Positions 49,001-60,863 of a stretch of 64,000 nt of DNA are shown one piece after another. The number at the start of each line of letters is the position of its first letter. Position 1 is the stretch's first letter. The position numbers and the translations under genes are program-made. The notes below the pieces were generated by a model. The model was not told the origin of the DNA and did not search any database. It saw nothing but the letters and a program-made list of their open reading frames with translations. The DNA comes from Vigna angularis (taxonomy: Eukaryota > Streptophyta > Magnoliopsida > Fabales > Fabaceae), in the NCBI RefSeq assembly GCF_016808095.1, contig NC_068976.1:14595663-14659662 (forward strand), in the 5' to 3' direction.

Positions 49001-51685
49001 TGACGAAGAGATGGATCTATATTCACCATGTAAGGTCTCATACACACGACATCAGGGCCCTTTCTGTTGCTGTACCGATAAGTCCTGAAGGTCTATATAT
49101 TTTGTTATTTATTCTTCAAGTATTTATTAGCTTGTTTGGATGAGCTTGTTAAGTTTTTTGTTATAATGAGAAAAATTAACGTTGTTTTTCTTCTATTTTC
49201 TTAATGTGAATCTTTCAGTACAACCAGAAGTTCTTTTGAATACCAAAAACAAGTTTTTATGCTGTTGAAAAGTTTATCCAAATAAGCAGTATCTTTAGTT
49301 TTTGTTTATATATTTTCCATTTTCTGTTACTTATCTGTGCTTTTTTGTGTAGGTGACATTAACCCTGAAATTAACCCAGGGAAGAGGATTAAGAGCAGTC
49401 GAGGTGCAAGGAAGCCTGCTGATTTTAGTTACCATAAGTGGGCTCATTTGGGGGTTCCCATGCTTATATCAGCAGGGGATGACACAAAACTTTTTGCCTA
49501 CCCAGTCAAAGAATTCACCCAGTTCCCTCCTCATGACATCTGTCCTGCACCCCAAAGGACACCCATTCAACTAGTACTCAATTCTATTTTTAATCAATCT
49601 AAAATGCTTTTAGTCCAATCATCAAAGCACATAGATGTTCATTTGCTACCGCTTAAAAGTGGTTCCACCCCTGGGGCCCTTACGAAGACCGAAATAGTTG
49701 CTCGAGTCAAGAGTAAGGCATCTCGTAAGATAATTTGCAGCACCATTTCTAATTCAGGGGCGCTCTTTGCATACTCTGATCATAAAAGGCCTAGTCTTTT
49801 GGAACTGAGAAGGTGTGAAATGGGCAAAATCACATGGAATGTTGATAGAAGGGAGCTTCCTCAAAAGTTACCATTTGCCCACTCTATGGTTTTTTCTCAT
49901 GACTCTTCCAAGTTGATAGTAGCAGGTTGCGACAGAAGGATATATGTAAGCCAGTGACATGCTTCAAATCTGTTATAGTTAATTGTTTTAATAATGGAAG
50001 TTCTTTCTGCTTGTCAGAATTCCTGAACTTGTCAATATGGTTGTTGTTATTAACTCCATATTGTGATGATTGTGCTCTGTATTCTGGTCCCTTCTTTGGT
50101 TGGCCCTGGTTACTTTTTGCACCTAAACCTGAAGACTGTTTTTAGGGAATGTACTTTGTTTGTTATTGCTCTACAGATAGGATCTGTGGTCTAACCAACT
50201 GTGAATCTGCCACATCCTCCTAGAAAAATCTACAGAACTCTTTATTATTAGTGATTTATTGAACAGTTTCCATCCTGCCTGCAAATGCATGATCAATTAT
50301 TGAATAGCGTTATTCTTTACTGTACACTGGTTTTTATAGCATGTAGTTTATTTATTGATTACTTATCAGTAATTTCCAAATTATATGTTAAAATACTGTG
50401 ATCTTAAGTTGTAAAAATGTATGTTTTGTTGATACTTTTATCTTTTGAACAGTGTCCTCTCCACTTGCAAATGCATGAGCACTTGTTCTTGTTTGCTATA
50501 AGGTTTTCTAATCTATATTGGTTTGTTCAGTTAACTTCTAAGTTTATCTATTGTTTGATTTGTTTCAGTGATTTCCAAATTGTTTAAATTATATGATCTT
50601 AGGCTGTAAAAATCTGTTTGATTTGTTGAAACATAATGGTTTTAAATGCTGTAGGTTGTGGATGTTGGGAAGACTGAATTAGTGCATACTTTTACACCAC
50701 GTTGTGAGTCTCAGGATGAGGATTTGCCTCCAACTGAGCCACCGATAACGAGATTGTTTTCTAGTTCTGATGGGCAATGGTTGGCAGCTGTGAACTGTTT
50801 TGGGGATATATATGTATTTAACCTGGAGATACAAAGGTGAGATTTCTAATTTGCTTAATCTTTCCTTTTTAATTCTGGATACCCATTACTGCAGCTGCTG
50901 CTTCTCTGAAGATAGTTGGTCATTTTGTTTTTGATAAGAAATTTGAAAATAAAATAAGCTTTTGGGGAGACAAATAGTTGTTGGACAATCTTGATAAAGC
51001 TTTGATTGGATGTTTGTTGCTTTTGCCGTGGTAGTTCTGTAGTATAACGTTGTATTCTGATTAGGTGTTGTAAAATAGCAAAGGGTGTTATTCTTTCCCC
51101 TCTTTTGTATGGTGTGCTTTTCTTTACAAGCTGGCATTGATTGCATGAATTATTTGATGTTGATATTTTGTTGTATTTTATATAATAAACTTGCTTGTGT
51201 TGCAGCCAGCACTGGTTCATTTCAAGATTAGATGGCGCCTCTGTTACAGCTGGTGGATTTCCACCCCAAAATGACAACGTTCTGATAGTTACAACATCCT
51301 CAAATCAAGTGTATGCACTTGACGTAGAGGCCAAGCAGTTAGGAGAATGGTCCAAACGACATACTTTTGCCCTTCCTAGGAGATACCAGGAATTTCCTGG
51401 TGAAGTTATTGGGCTTTCATTCCCTCCAGCAGAAGCTTCATCTTCTCCAACGGCAATATCATCTTCGGTTGTTGTTTACAGCTCTAGGTAAATATGCCCT
51501 TTTCTTTTTCCTTGTGAATACGAAGTTGACAACTTCCATTTGTGGAATGATAAAAATCAAATATGAAATGAGCATGTTTTATGTAAAATAGTATTTTTAT
51601 ACATGTGATAAGCGCCCTATTACTTTATTACTCGTGCCCCCTTAATGTTTTAGGTATTCTTTAAATTTTGTTGTTGTGAAGCTTA

Positions 51686-51721
<36 letters not shown>

Positions 51722-52320
51722 ATCCTGTATGAAGAATTTCGTGCTGTTTAGTAATTCTGTGATTGTTTTTTAGAATATCGAAAGAAAGATTTGCTTCTAG
51801 GTTTTTCTCTGTTTTTCCTGGTATCTTCAACAATCAGACAGTAATGTGATATCTATGCCTGTTGTTTTCAGACACATGATACATGGAAAGTTAACCCTTA
51901 AGTCAGTTGGTTTCAGAATTGTGATTCAAACTAGAACTACGAAATATTTTTTGTTTTTCTATTTATTTATTTTTTAATCATTTTCTCATGTTTGAAAATT
52001 ATTCAATGTTCAGGGCAATGTGCTTGATTGACTTTGGGTTGCCTGTGGAGCAAGATGAAGGTGATATGCTTAACACACAAGATTCAAGGTCTGGGAATTT
52101 ACAATATTTTAGTGTTAAGAAGGGGACTAAGAGGAAGTTTGAAGTTTTACCAATAGATAAACCTGTTAGGAGGAACTTTCAAGTTCTACCATTAGAGAAT
52201 CCTGTTTTATTTTTAGCTCATACATCAAAAAATTCGTTATTTATAGTAGACAAACCCTGGTTGCAAGTGGTCAAGAGTTTAGAAGCCCCACCAGTCCACA
52301 GACATATATATGGGACATGA
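46039..52320 (+). CDS. PCN: WD40 protein, UTP4/Cirhin ortholog (POPCORN-like), 11 exons
   Basis: Exons: 46039..46200, 46302..46436, 46745..47045, 47138..47201, 47415..47528, 47680..47842, 48937..49090, 49353..49945, 50655..50836, 51206..51487, 52014..52320. Every junction is GT-AG and phases close to give 818 residues. The N-terminal half shows successive WD40 repeats ([70 protein letters not shown]). An acidic Asp/Glu/Ser insert (about 125-150) follows the third blade. The second half forms another propeller with [19 protein letters not shown] and [13 protein letters not shown]. The overall order matches yeast Utp4, human Cirhin and Arabidopsis POPCORN, members of the t-UTP part of the small-subunit processome that promotes pre-18S rRNA transcription and processing in the nucleolus. 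Upstream telo-box and site II motifs agree with that role. An upstream ATG opens a 28-codon frame at 45900-45986. Confidence 0.92.
51682..51723. repeat. (TA)n-(TG)n microsatellite in UTP4-like intron 10
   Basis: About 11 TA units run directly into about 8 TG units within the intron 51488-52013. Confidence 0.9.
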
Positions 52321-54065
52321 GCTTTAAGCAGCTTAGAGAATTGTTCTCAGCTTTGAGGGGATATGATGGGGATAAAAGTCCCTTGTTTTTCTTTTTTGTC
52401 TCGTCATGGTTGGGAGGATCTAGAATCATGTATTGTGTTATCATAATCAATTTTGTTCCATTAGTAATAGCTTCAATTTACATTTTTTTTATTTACACAA
52501 GTTCTGTACTTTTACTCTTAATCAAATCCCCAGATTAATTTTGGCTGCTTTTATGTATTATAATCTTGACACTTCTCATACTACATGATTAATATGTAAT
52601 TAAAATTTCATATAAAAGCAGTTCGTTTCATAACAAGATTTTTGGCGATTTAGTTGTACTTATTTCCTTTTAATTTGAAAGTTATTTTCTTTTCCTTGAT
52701 TTTCTCTGAAGTATTTTGGAAATTGCACAAAGACTGTTACACATGCCTAGTGTATTGATCGGATGGAGTAAATAAATAGAGTAAACTGAAACTATTTTCC
52801 GAAAACTCAAGTTGAGGCGTTGATTGGAAGGAGAGAGCGTGTATCCAAAGCTTTCAATGCAATAGTTGCAGCAAGCGCTCAGTCTGATTTAAACCACTCG
52901 TATATCACATCTTAAAGTTAGAAGAATGATTTTAATGTTTACATCTATCAAAGAATATATTTAAATTGCGTAGGAATGTGTTTGGGAGAATCTGGAAGCA
53001 ACTTAATTTTTTATATTAAGCGTTTTCTAATTCGGTGTATAAGTTGGAAAGCTACGCGAGTCTTCCATTCTAAATCTCGCGTGTTCCATGGTTGGCATTG
53101 GAGGAGTTGTAACACTGTAATTTCCAATTACAAATATTAATTAAATAGTACACAATAAAGTAAGAATGACAGGTGAAATAATAATGTGTTTGTCCGTTTC
53201 CAAATATCTGAGTTATTTTGTAGTAGATCCATGCAGTTGGTTGGAGTCTGAGGATATAAAAACTACGAATAACAGATTTTGTTTGATATATATCCTACCA
53301 AAACAAAAGTTCAATAATTGTAGGGAGTGTTATGAATGGATGTGAATTGAAGTGGAATAGTTTTCACAAGGTGGTGGGGTTGCTCCTAAAATGAAGGTTG
53401 GCTTTTGGTTTGATTTGGATACATTGTCCATTTTGGGTGTGAAGCTAAGTTACCTTGCCACATTTACCCACCCAAAGTGGTTGTGAGCTAGGCTGGCACT
53501 GCCTCAACTTAATAAAGTGGGTCACTACTCATTACTAGGCCTTTGGATTTGATATATGCTTCATGCTGGTGAGTGGTGAAATGACTTTTCCTTTTTCTCT
53601 GGCTCTCTTGCTAGCTAGCTGTGTTCAGTGGTGAATTAGTTAATTCGGTTTTCTTTTGTGTTTATTATTACTGGAGAAAAAGGAGGAATAGTGAATACCA
53701 TATGAGGAAGAGTTTGTGAATAGTATCAAAAGAACACGACCTGGGAGGTCCCAGAGATGCCTGCCACTAATGACAACAAAAGAAAATGGAGGACACAAAC
53801 CTTATTCAGTTTCCTATATTCTCTTAGGTTGCTCCCAATACCATAGGCAGTAGCATACGAGTAGATTAAAAAAAAAAAAAAAAGGTAAAATTACAACATA
53901 AGAGCTTTTCTTTTTTAAAATATTTTGAAAAAATAAAAAAGAAAAAGAAAAAGGCGTTCCTTTTGCCAGACATTGAGTAGCTTCTCTCCTTTGACCTCCA
54001 TTCTTCTGGTCTCTCTTTCCACAGCAATGCAGCAACAACAGTGACAAGGTCTACAGCAAAATAAC
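52321..54065. other. Intergenic region between convergent genes
   Basis: Holds the 3' ends of the UTP4-like gene (+) and the SOFL gene (-), which converge. No further gene seen; overlapping open frames at 53814-54139 are partly SOFL exon 4 shadow and polypyrimidine-rich DNA. Confidence 0.5.
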
Positions 54066-54921
54066 TCATTTCCCTTCTTCATCAAAACCACCTGATCAGA
54101 ACACATAACAAAACCCTTGTTAGCATATTTTCCCATCACTCTTCTCTCAGTAATAAAACTAAATTTTCAACCCAAATGGATCTATACCTTCTTCCTCTGT
54201 GGCAAGCTTTCCAGCTATAGACCTCTCCAAGAAACTCAAGTGCTTCTTGAATTTTGTCTTTTTCTGCACAGATCAATAAATTTAGCTCAACGCAATGAAA
54301 ATTCTCCATGCAAAGGCTTAATGCTTTTACTTATAACATAACAGAAAAATTTGATGAAATAATCAGCACTAGAACTTGAGTTTTACCTTTATTCTTGTCG
54401 CAGATACGCATTGAGAAAAATCCAATGCACTCTCAACTTCTCCATTCCCGGGGAAACTGTCTTGCTTCTGCTCAAGAACAAAAGAACCAACCCATTAGCA
54501 TTTTTTCTTTTTGGCTGCTAAGCATAAACATATTTTTGTGAGTGAAATTAACCTTGTGACTCTCCACGGGATAGTTGAAAAACGGAGAGCTTGCAGTGTC
54601 ATCGAGAGGTGAAGACTGTTGACTTCTGGCATATTCTTTGACCTTCTTCTTTTGGGATTCTTTGGTTGTAGAAGAAAGGCAAGGATACCAATTCTGACAA
54701 CAGTCTTCGTTATCATAATGTGGAGGTCCAGAAGAAGCATCAGATACCATTGATAAATCTTCCTCAGACTCCTCCATTCTTGCTCCCTTTCCTTCATCCT
54801 CCACCACCCCACTTCTCCTCCGGAAGTAATTTTCAGAAAGAGAAGATTGGTCCAAATAATGGGTCCAACCGGATTCACTACCACTACTGTATTGTGAAGC
54901 AGAAGATATTTGATAATCCAT
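54066..54921 (-). CDS. SOFL: SOB FIVE-LIKE (SOFL) protein, 4 exons
   Basis: Exons complement(join(54066..54091, 54188..54263, 54387..54467, 54553..54921)) give 183 residues with GT-AG introns in consistent phase. The two family signatures are present: domain A, SSGSESGWTHYLDQSS (12-27), and domain B, EDLSMVSDASSGPPHY (54-69). Next come a Lys/Ser-rich region (KKKVKEYARSQQSS), SPFFNYP, an ALDFSQ motif, and a basic stretch KKTKFKKHLSFLERSIAGKL near the C-terminus, which ends EEEGGFDEEGK. In Arabidopsis SOB5 and SOFL proteins raise bioactive cytokinin and affect growth; the biochemical activity is unknown. Domain A usually has Cys where this protein has Ser15 (GSESGW for GCESGW). Exon 4 is only 26 bp, so the last 8 residues are the least certain part. 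The first exon read through its donor gives a longer, false tail. Confidence 0.88.
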
Positions 54922-57900
54922 TCGACCCTTCTTTCTTCAGGCACCAAGGTTGGTGTTGCTTTAATAGATTTTCAATATGTCTGATATGAAATATGATCAA
55001 GTGAAAGATGAAGGATGAAATGAAAGATCATATAGTGGTAGAGGAGCTAGAGGTAGCAGCTGCTTTGATTTCCCTGTGTCTCTTACCCCTTGTGCTTCTT
55101 ATGTAGTTCTTCTTCTAAGCACAAGTAAGAAAAGGAGTAAAAGGAGAATTGATATAAAAAAAATAAATAAGAAAGAGGTAGAAAGAGAGAGGAATTGTCT
55201 AAGAATTGTAAACTGGTTCTGTCCTTTTGCACAATCCTTTCGCCTTCTTATTTTATCTTTATGCGAATGAATCAATATTGCCAGTTGGCCTTGTGAACGT
55301 GTGTGTACGAGAGTGTCTGGTAGTGAAAGAGTGAGAGAATGTGATAAGGCGAGAGATTATGATTTATGGCAGCATTGCATTGCATTGCTCCCATAAAAAC
55401 ATAGTGCTGTCCTTTCAGGACAAAAGTTAATCTTAATTTGGCCAAGTCACAACTAATGATACTTTAATGATTAGATTTTTGTTTCTATTAATGGTTACTA
55501 CTCTTGTAATTTGACTCCACAATAAATGCACTCTGCTCCCTCTCCTTAGGCTTTGCTTATCTTCTTCCACACCCTCAAATATTGTGCTTGCTTGCTTTGC
55601 AACAACCAACAAACTACAGTTTCTCACTTCATTTATATGACTGTCACCCACCAATCAATATTTAACTCTCAAGTGAAGTTCAGCAGTTTTGAACTTTCCC
55701 TTTTTCCAGCTGAAATTGGGGAGCTCAGAAAGTACCTAGAACATGACATGCCACACTATAAAGTTCGAGGCTTTACAATTTCACAGTTTTAATGTGCATA
55801 ATTGCCATTCTGGAACTATCTCAAGTGATTGTTTAGTTGAGTTTGGTTATTCATTTTGACATAAATTACCATCTTCAGTTGCTGTTTCTTCTCTCGTACT
55901 ACAACTTCCATAAATGTAAGTCTCCTCATAGAGCTCGACAGACCCACGTTTCATTGAAAGAAACCACTAATGACCACCTGATTTGAATGTGCCACTAATG
56001 ACAAGCATCTGTGCTTACAATAAAATATAGCAGCTCACTTGAATTCTGTCTTCTCTTAATGCTTATTTTCTCTCTTTAGTCACAATACCTTTTACCTTGT
56101 CATGTTTTGTAGGAATAGTTCCATACTATACTCACTTTTGACCCCTACTTGTCAAGGAAAGAAAACATTGTTCACTAAACAAACATTTAGTGACATTAGG
56201 ATATCATTACCATTAATCTAAAAACACATTGAAGTGCAAAAATAATGTTACCCGTGTGGTATCAGAGTTTCCCCAATAAAGATAATTGAAAGTTACGTGA
56301 GAGTGAAATTTAATGCAGAAAGTGAACCACTCAAGGGTTGAAAGGACAGTGTAGAAAAGATAAAGCATGAGGATGCAAGGGAGTTGATGGAGTACAATTC
56401 AGATTCAGAAATGGCACACAGGTACAATTTGCTCTTAGTGACAAAAACTCACCTCGTCCAAATGGTAGAAAATCCATATAGTACTTAGGACAACACTATA
56501 CCCCACTCAGTGGAGAAAATATTGTCACATTTGGGTAACATTAGCCTTCAAATCTGATATGTATGTATGTAGCTTATTGTATGTACTGCTACTATGCAAT
56601 GCAAGGCTTCAAATCATTCAAACCATTCAACAGTAAAAAACAAACAAACAGTTGTTTAGAATCAATCAATCAATAAACCTTGCTTTCTCACACTGGTTTC
56701 ATGCCCATTTACTATATAGAATTGATGAATTAAAGAAAATTAGTGAGTGACCCTACCACTTTTCAATAAGCCATTGAACCTCTCTGTATCTTTTTTATTT
56801 TTTGTTGTGTGGATTGACAATGAAATGTGACTTTATGTAAAGATCATAGGGCCACTACATGATTCTGGTCTGACTCCAATTGGTCCCTCTCTTTTAATAC
56901 AATGTGTCCCTTTGCAGCTTTCTAATGCATTCTGCTCTGTTAACCACTGCGCTTATCCATCTCAATCATCTCTCTAATCCGTCTTAAATAAACAAACAAA
57001 AACATCATAGAATTTAGGACTTAGGACCCAAATGTTCATGTAATCACAACCAACCAAAACATCATCATGCACTAAATCTTAATGCTCTTTTCTGCCCTTT
57101 TTTTATTCTGCAATTTGATGCAGTAAACCTTTTTTTTTCTTTCATTCTCACCAATCACAGATCTACTGTTTCACTGCTTCACACACTCAATTCCAAATCT
57201 TTCTGTTCAAAGTTTGAAGTCTATCATTTGAGACCACTAATTTTTAATTTGGGTATACAAAAAAATTAAACTTCACTTGCTCTCTACTTATGCAATCATT
57301 TCTAGTTTGTCCCGAATGTTTGTTAATATTACAAGACTGTGTACTATAAAGTGTAGGAATTAAATCAAAAGCAAGCATGATGTGTAAGTAAGAACTAAAA
57401 GTACAGTGCTTTTTTGTCCAAATCTGTGATATTTAATTTTTACTTACTCCCTACCTTACTATGTGTTGTTACAAAAACATCAACATAAATTGCTGCAATA
57501 AAACATACCACAGACCAAATCTAAAATAATGATTACAAATCGAAGTACTTATTTTGGAAAAGTCTCATGTTCCATCTGAAAATCGAGTGACAATATGGTA
57601 AGCTTTAATTGAGGATTTCGTCTTCCAAATCTTCAATTTTCTGCATTTGATTTCTATTATTTAAAACAATATTTTTCACTAAATAGGTATTCTGTATAGT
57701 TTTCGTTTTTTACTTAGCCTTTCTAATTCCGATACATATTTCTTTCAATCTTTATGTATTATGGAAATTTATTAAGTTGTTCTAAATATGTATATAGTTT
57801 CTCATTAGTCTTCCTAAACGGTGTGCATATAAACATAAATGTTTTAACCAAATTTGCTCAAAGGAAAAAGTTTATAGATGAGTAGTGATATTTATAGATG

Positions 57901-58565
57901 AATAGTGATTTATGGACATGAAAAAGGTACATTAATACCATAATAAAAATAATAGGTTTATAAGTTATGTGACGTGATAAGAAAAGAGATAAAAAAGAAA
58001 GTGTATAATAAATCTAAACAAAACCAAAATGTCAATAAATCAGGTAACAACTTCTAAATGTTTTGGAGTTTTTTGACTAATCTTTCTTGAACATTACCAA
58101 TTTCTTAATTAGGCTCTAAAAACAGAATACTAAATGATATTTTCATAATATTTAGATGATTGAATAAGAAATAAATTGATGAAAGAAATATTTAATAACG
58201 AAAATGTTTTTGATGGAGATATAATTAAAGATGAAAACGAAAAAATCAAAATTTGGAAAAAGTTAAACATGATATAATAAAGGGTGACCAATGAGATACT
58301 GTCCACGTACATACGAGCAGTTCAAATCATGATGTATGACTCATACGTTATTTCTACTGTTATAGTGATATACTATCAACCAAAAGAAAGAGAAATTGAA
58401 AAGATAGAGAAAGACACTAAAATAATAATACTCATGACATGTCTGCAAAATTCGATTGAAGTTGATAAAGAGAACATACTCGTATTTACAATATGAATAA
58501 TCTGAAAAAAATATTTATAAATAATTTACAATTGTTAAAAATTTTATATAAATTAAAATTAAAAT
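54922..58565. other. Intergenic region upstream of SOFL; no gene seen
   Basis: About 3.6 kb with no supported gene. The part nearest 54922 is the SOFL promoter and 5' UTR. Short frames (55076-55270, 55433-55654, 55553-55792) have no recognisable domains. Confidence 0.55.
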
Positions 58566-58573
58566 AAATTTAT

Positions 58574-59221
58574 CAAGTAGTGTCAAAATGGATAACTTGA
58601 TCGGACTCGACTTGATCATCATTGGTTGATCATTTAGTTAGTCTTTAGCAAACTGAAAAAATTCAAATCCAATCTCATCCACCGGTGGATTAAATGGATT
58701 GATTCACTGACTTATTTAATTACAATTTTTTTTTTCAAATAAAGAAAAATAGAAAGTTTTTGTAATCCAAATTTAAATAAGTTTCACTCTAAAATAATAT
58801 TAAACTCCAAAAACATTTTAAAATTAAAAAAGTATCATACAATCCAAAAATATAATCTAAAAACAAGTATAAAAAGCGAACAAATAAGTTTCTAATATTG
58901 ATACTTTTTGTCTCACTTAGCCATTTAAACAATTAGAGTCTTGAATAGATAAATTTATAATATTGTGCTCTCTTGAAGTATTTTTTCTTTGTCCCATCTA
59001 TAATACAATAAAAAAATGTTAACTAATAATATTAAAACACAAAATAATAAATAATTAAATTAGGTAGGTTGGTGAGCAAACTCGGATCACAGGTAGTTCT
59101 AAGTGAGTTTAGTTGAAAATAGATCTATATAAAAAAATTATATATTTTTTAAACCCAACCCGACCCAAACTCGTGGTGGGTCAGATTAACATGTGAGTTC
59201 TAATCTATTTTGACGTTACTA
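58574..59221. mobile_element. hAT-like MITE with 8-bp TSD
   Basis: The left end has AGTAGTGTCAAAATGGA and the right end, reverse complemented, AGTAACGTCAAAATAGA, 14 of 17 identical. Identical octamers AAATTTAT flank at 58566-58573 and 59222-59229, the TSD length of hAT elements. The interior includes CCAACCCGACCCAAACTC and GTGGTGGGTCAGATTAACAT, phrases familiar from plant repeats of this type. No transposase. Because the octamer is AT-only the TSD could be partly chance. Confidence 0.6.
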
Positions 59222-59229
59222 AAATTTAT

Positions 59230-60462
59230 AATATATAAATAAATATAAATTTTATTTTACGAATTGATTTTATAAAATTAAAAAATTATTTTTAAAAGTT
59301 TTAAATTTTGAGACAATTCTGATAAATTTTCTGGGTCAGAAAATATAATATAATAGACATGAGAGTGATGAGAAAAGGTAGATGATAGGTTTTGATTTTG
59401 ATATGGAAATGCAAGTAGAGCATAATATGACAGAGTATGAGTATGGGGATTTTTCCAGCAGCACAAAGTTTAGCAAGTTTGGTCCCCTTTCATATGGCAA
59501 AGTCAAAGATTGCTTATTGCAACAGTGTCTTCAAATTCAAAGTCTTGCTCCCTTTTTCCACTATCAACCTTTCTTTCCCTTTCACACCCATCAATAGTAC
59601 AAATCACAAACCATCAAAGTCAAATATTAAGCTTCATTTTCCACCAATCTAAGCAAAAGGGTCATAATAAGCTGATGAATTCTTCAACCTGTGGATGACC
59701 CAAAAGTGATAACCATCTCTCACATCTGCATAATCACTTCAATTATTGAGATGATTAAGAAAAGTCTAAAACATGTGGGTGATTAATTTATTAATTATTA
59801 ATTATTGCATTAATGAATGAATGAATGAGTGAGTGAGAGAAAGTGACAGAAAAAGTTGAGTGAATCTGAATTCTGAAGCATGACAGTGATGACGGTAAAA
59901 TGGAAAGGAAGGCTGAAAGGGGTAAACTCACACACGTACTTGTCAGCTATCTCAGGACCACCAACTACCCTAATCATCTCAATCATTCCTCTTAAACATT
60001 TCAACCTTTGTACAATTTTCATATCACTTCTCTCTTTTTCTTAGATCTTTTTCTTTTTTACACATTTTAATAAAACTCTAATCTTACATTCTATAACCTG
60101 TTCTGTATCATTTAATTTCCTAAATTATTGGGTTATCGTGGATAATTTTTTGAGCATTATATCTAAGTACCTTATATAGTCTTAATTTTATTCTTTTCAT
60201 GTACATATGTGAAAAGGAAAATGAAGAGAATGAAATGAGCAATAATTTTGTCCTCTTCTAACCTTTATACTAAAGAATTATTACAATAGATAAATACAAT
60301 AATAAATTTATTTTAATTCTAAATTCGTCGAACGATATTATCAGAATTAATCATATGTTTGAAGTATTATCTTTTTTGTAAATTAAAGTTTCATTAGAGT
60401 TAAGAGACTTACTTTTGTAAAAGACTTTTTAATACTCAAATCTATAAAAGATATTAGATATA
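59230..60462. other. Intergenic region, no gene seen
   Basis: Overlapping plus-strand frames at 59382-59698 encode low-complexity sequence without known motifs. A GAATGAATGAGTGAGTGAGAG simple repeat lies at about 59813-59838. Confidence 0.5.
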
Positions 60463-60467
60463 ATGAA

Positions 60468-60858
60468 TGTAACGTCCCGGCAACTCACATAGACCTTCGA
60501 CTGCCTCCACAGATCACCACCAGGCTTTCCAGTGTGCTTTGTCCTCACTCGCACACTTTTTGGGAAATTACTCCAAGCTAAGCACGTTAACTATGAAGTT
60601 CTTATGAGTCAGGCTACCGAAAAGCAAATGTATTTGGTGATATAAGTAGTCAAATCAATCCCTTTAAGCTATCCTTCAACTGTATAGTCCCATACCTATA
60701 CAGTCTCTAGATCCCTCTCATTCCGGTGTATGCTCGATTCGTCCATGTGCCCCTTCCATTGGAAGCCTGCCAGGAGCCGCTCATTGTCAGTGCTCCCCGC
60801 ACTTCGTGCTCCCTGCACCGGCGTCACTCCCCGCCCTCGCCAGTGCCCGGATGTCACA
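60468..60858. mobile_element. Cassandra-type solo LTR with 5S-like sequence
   Basis: A 391-bp segment starting TGTAACGTCCCGG and ending CGGATGTCACA, flanked by identical pentanucleotides ATGAA at 60463-60467 and 60859-60863. The inner phrases (GACCTTCGACTGCCTCCAC, TACCTATACAGTCTCTAG, CATTCCGGTGTATGCTCG) agree with my memory of Cassandra TRIM LTRs. Only one LTR is present, so it is a solo LTR. Confidence 0.88.
60574..60620 (-). ncRNA. 5S rRNA-like segment inside the Cassandra LTR
   Basis: On the minus strand the stretch CATAAGAACTTCATAGTTAA then CGTGCTTAGCTTGG parallels the plant 5S rRNA core CATCAGAACTCCGAAGTTAA, GCGTGCTTGGGC. This is the part that overlaps the internal RNA polymerase III promoter. 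Cassandra elements are known to carry such 5S domains. Several substitutions make activity of this copy doubtful. Confidence 0.65.
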
Positions 60859-60863
60859 ATGAA

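Noticed and set aside
54495..54947. Second minus-strand frame over SOFL exon 1
   Set aside because: It begins at a non-ATG codon and lacks the SOFL motifs, which are in the other frame.
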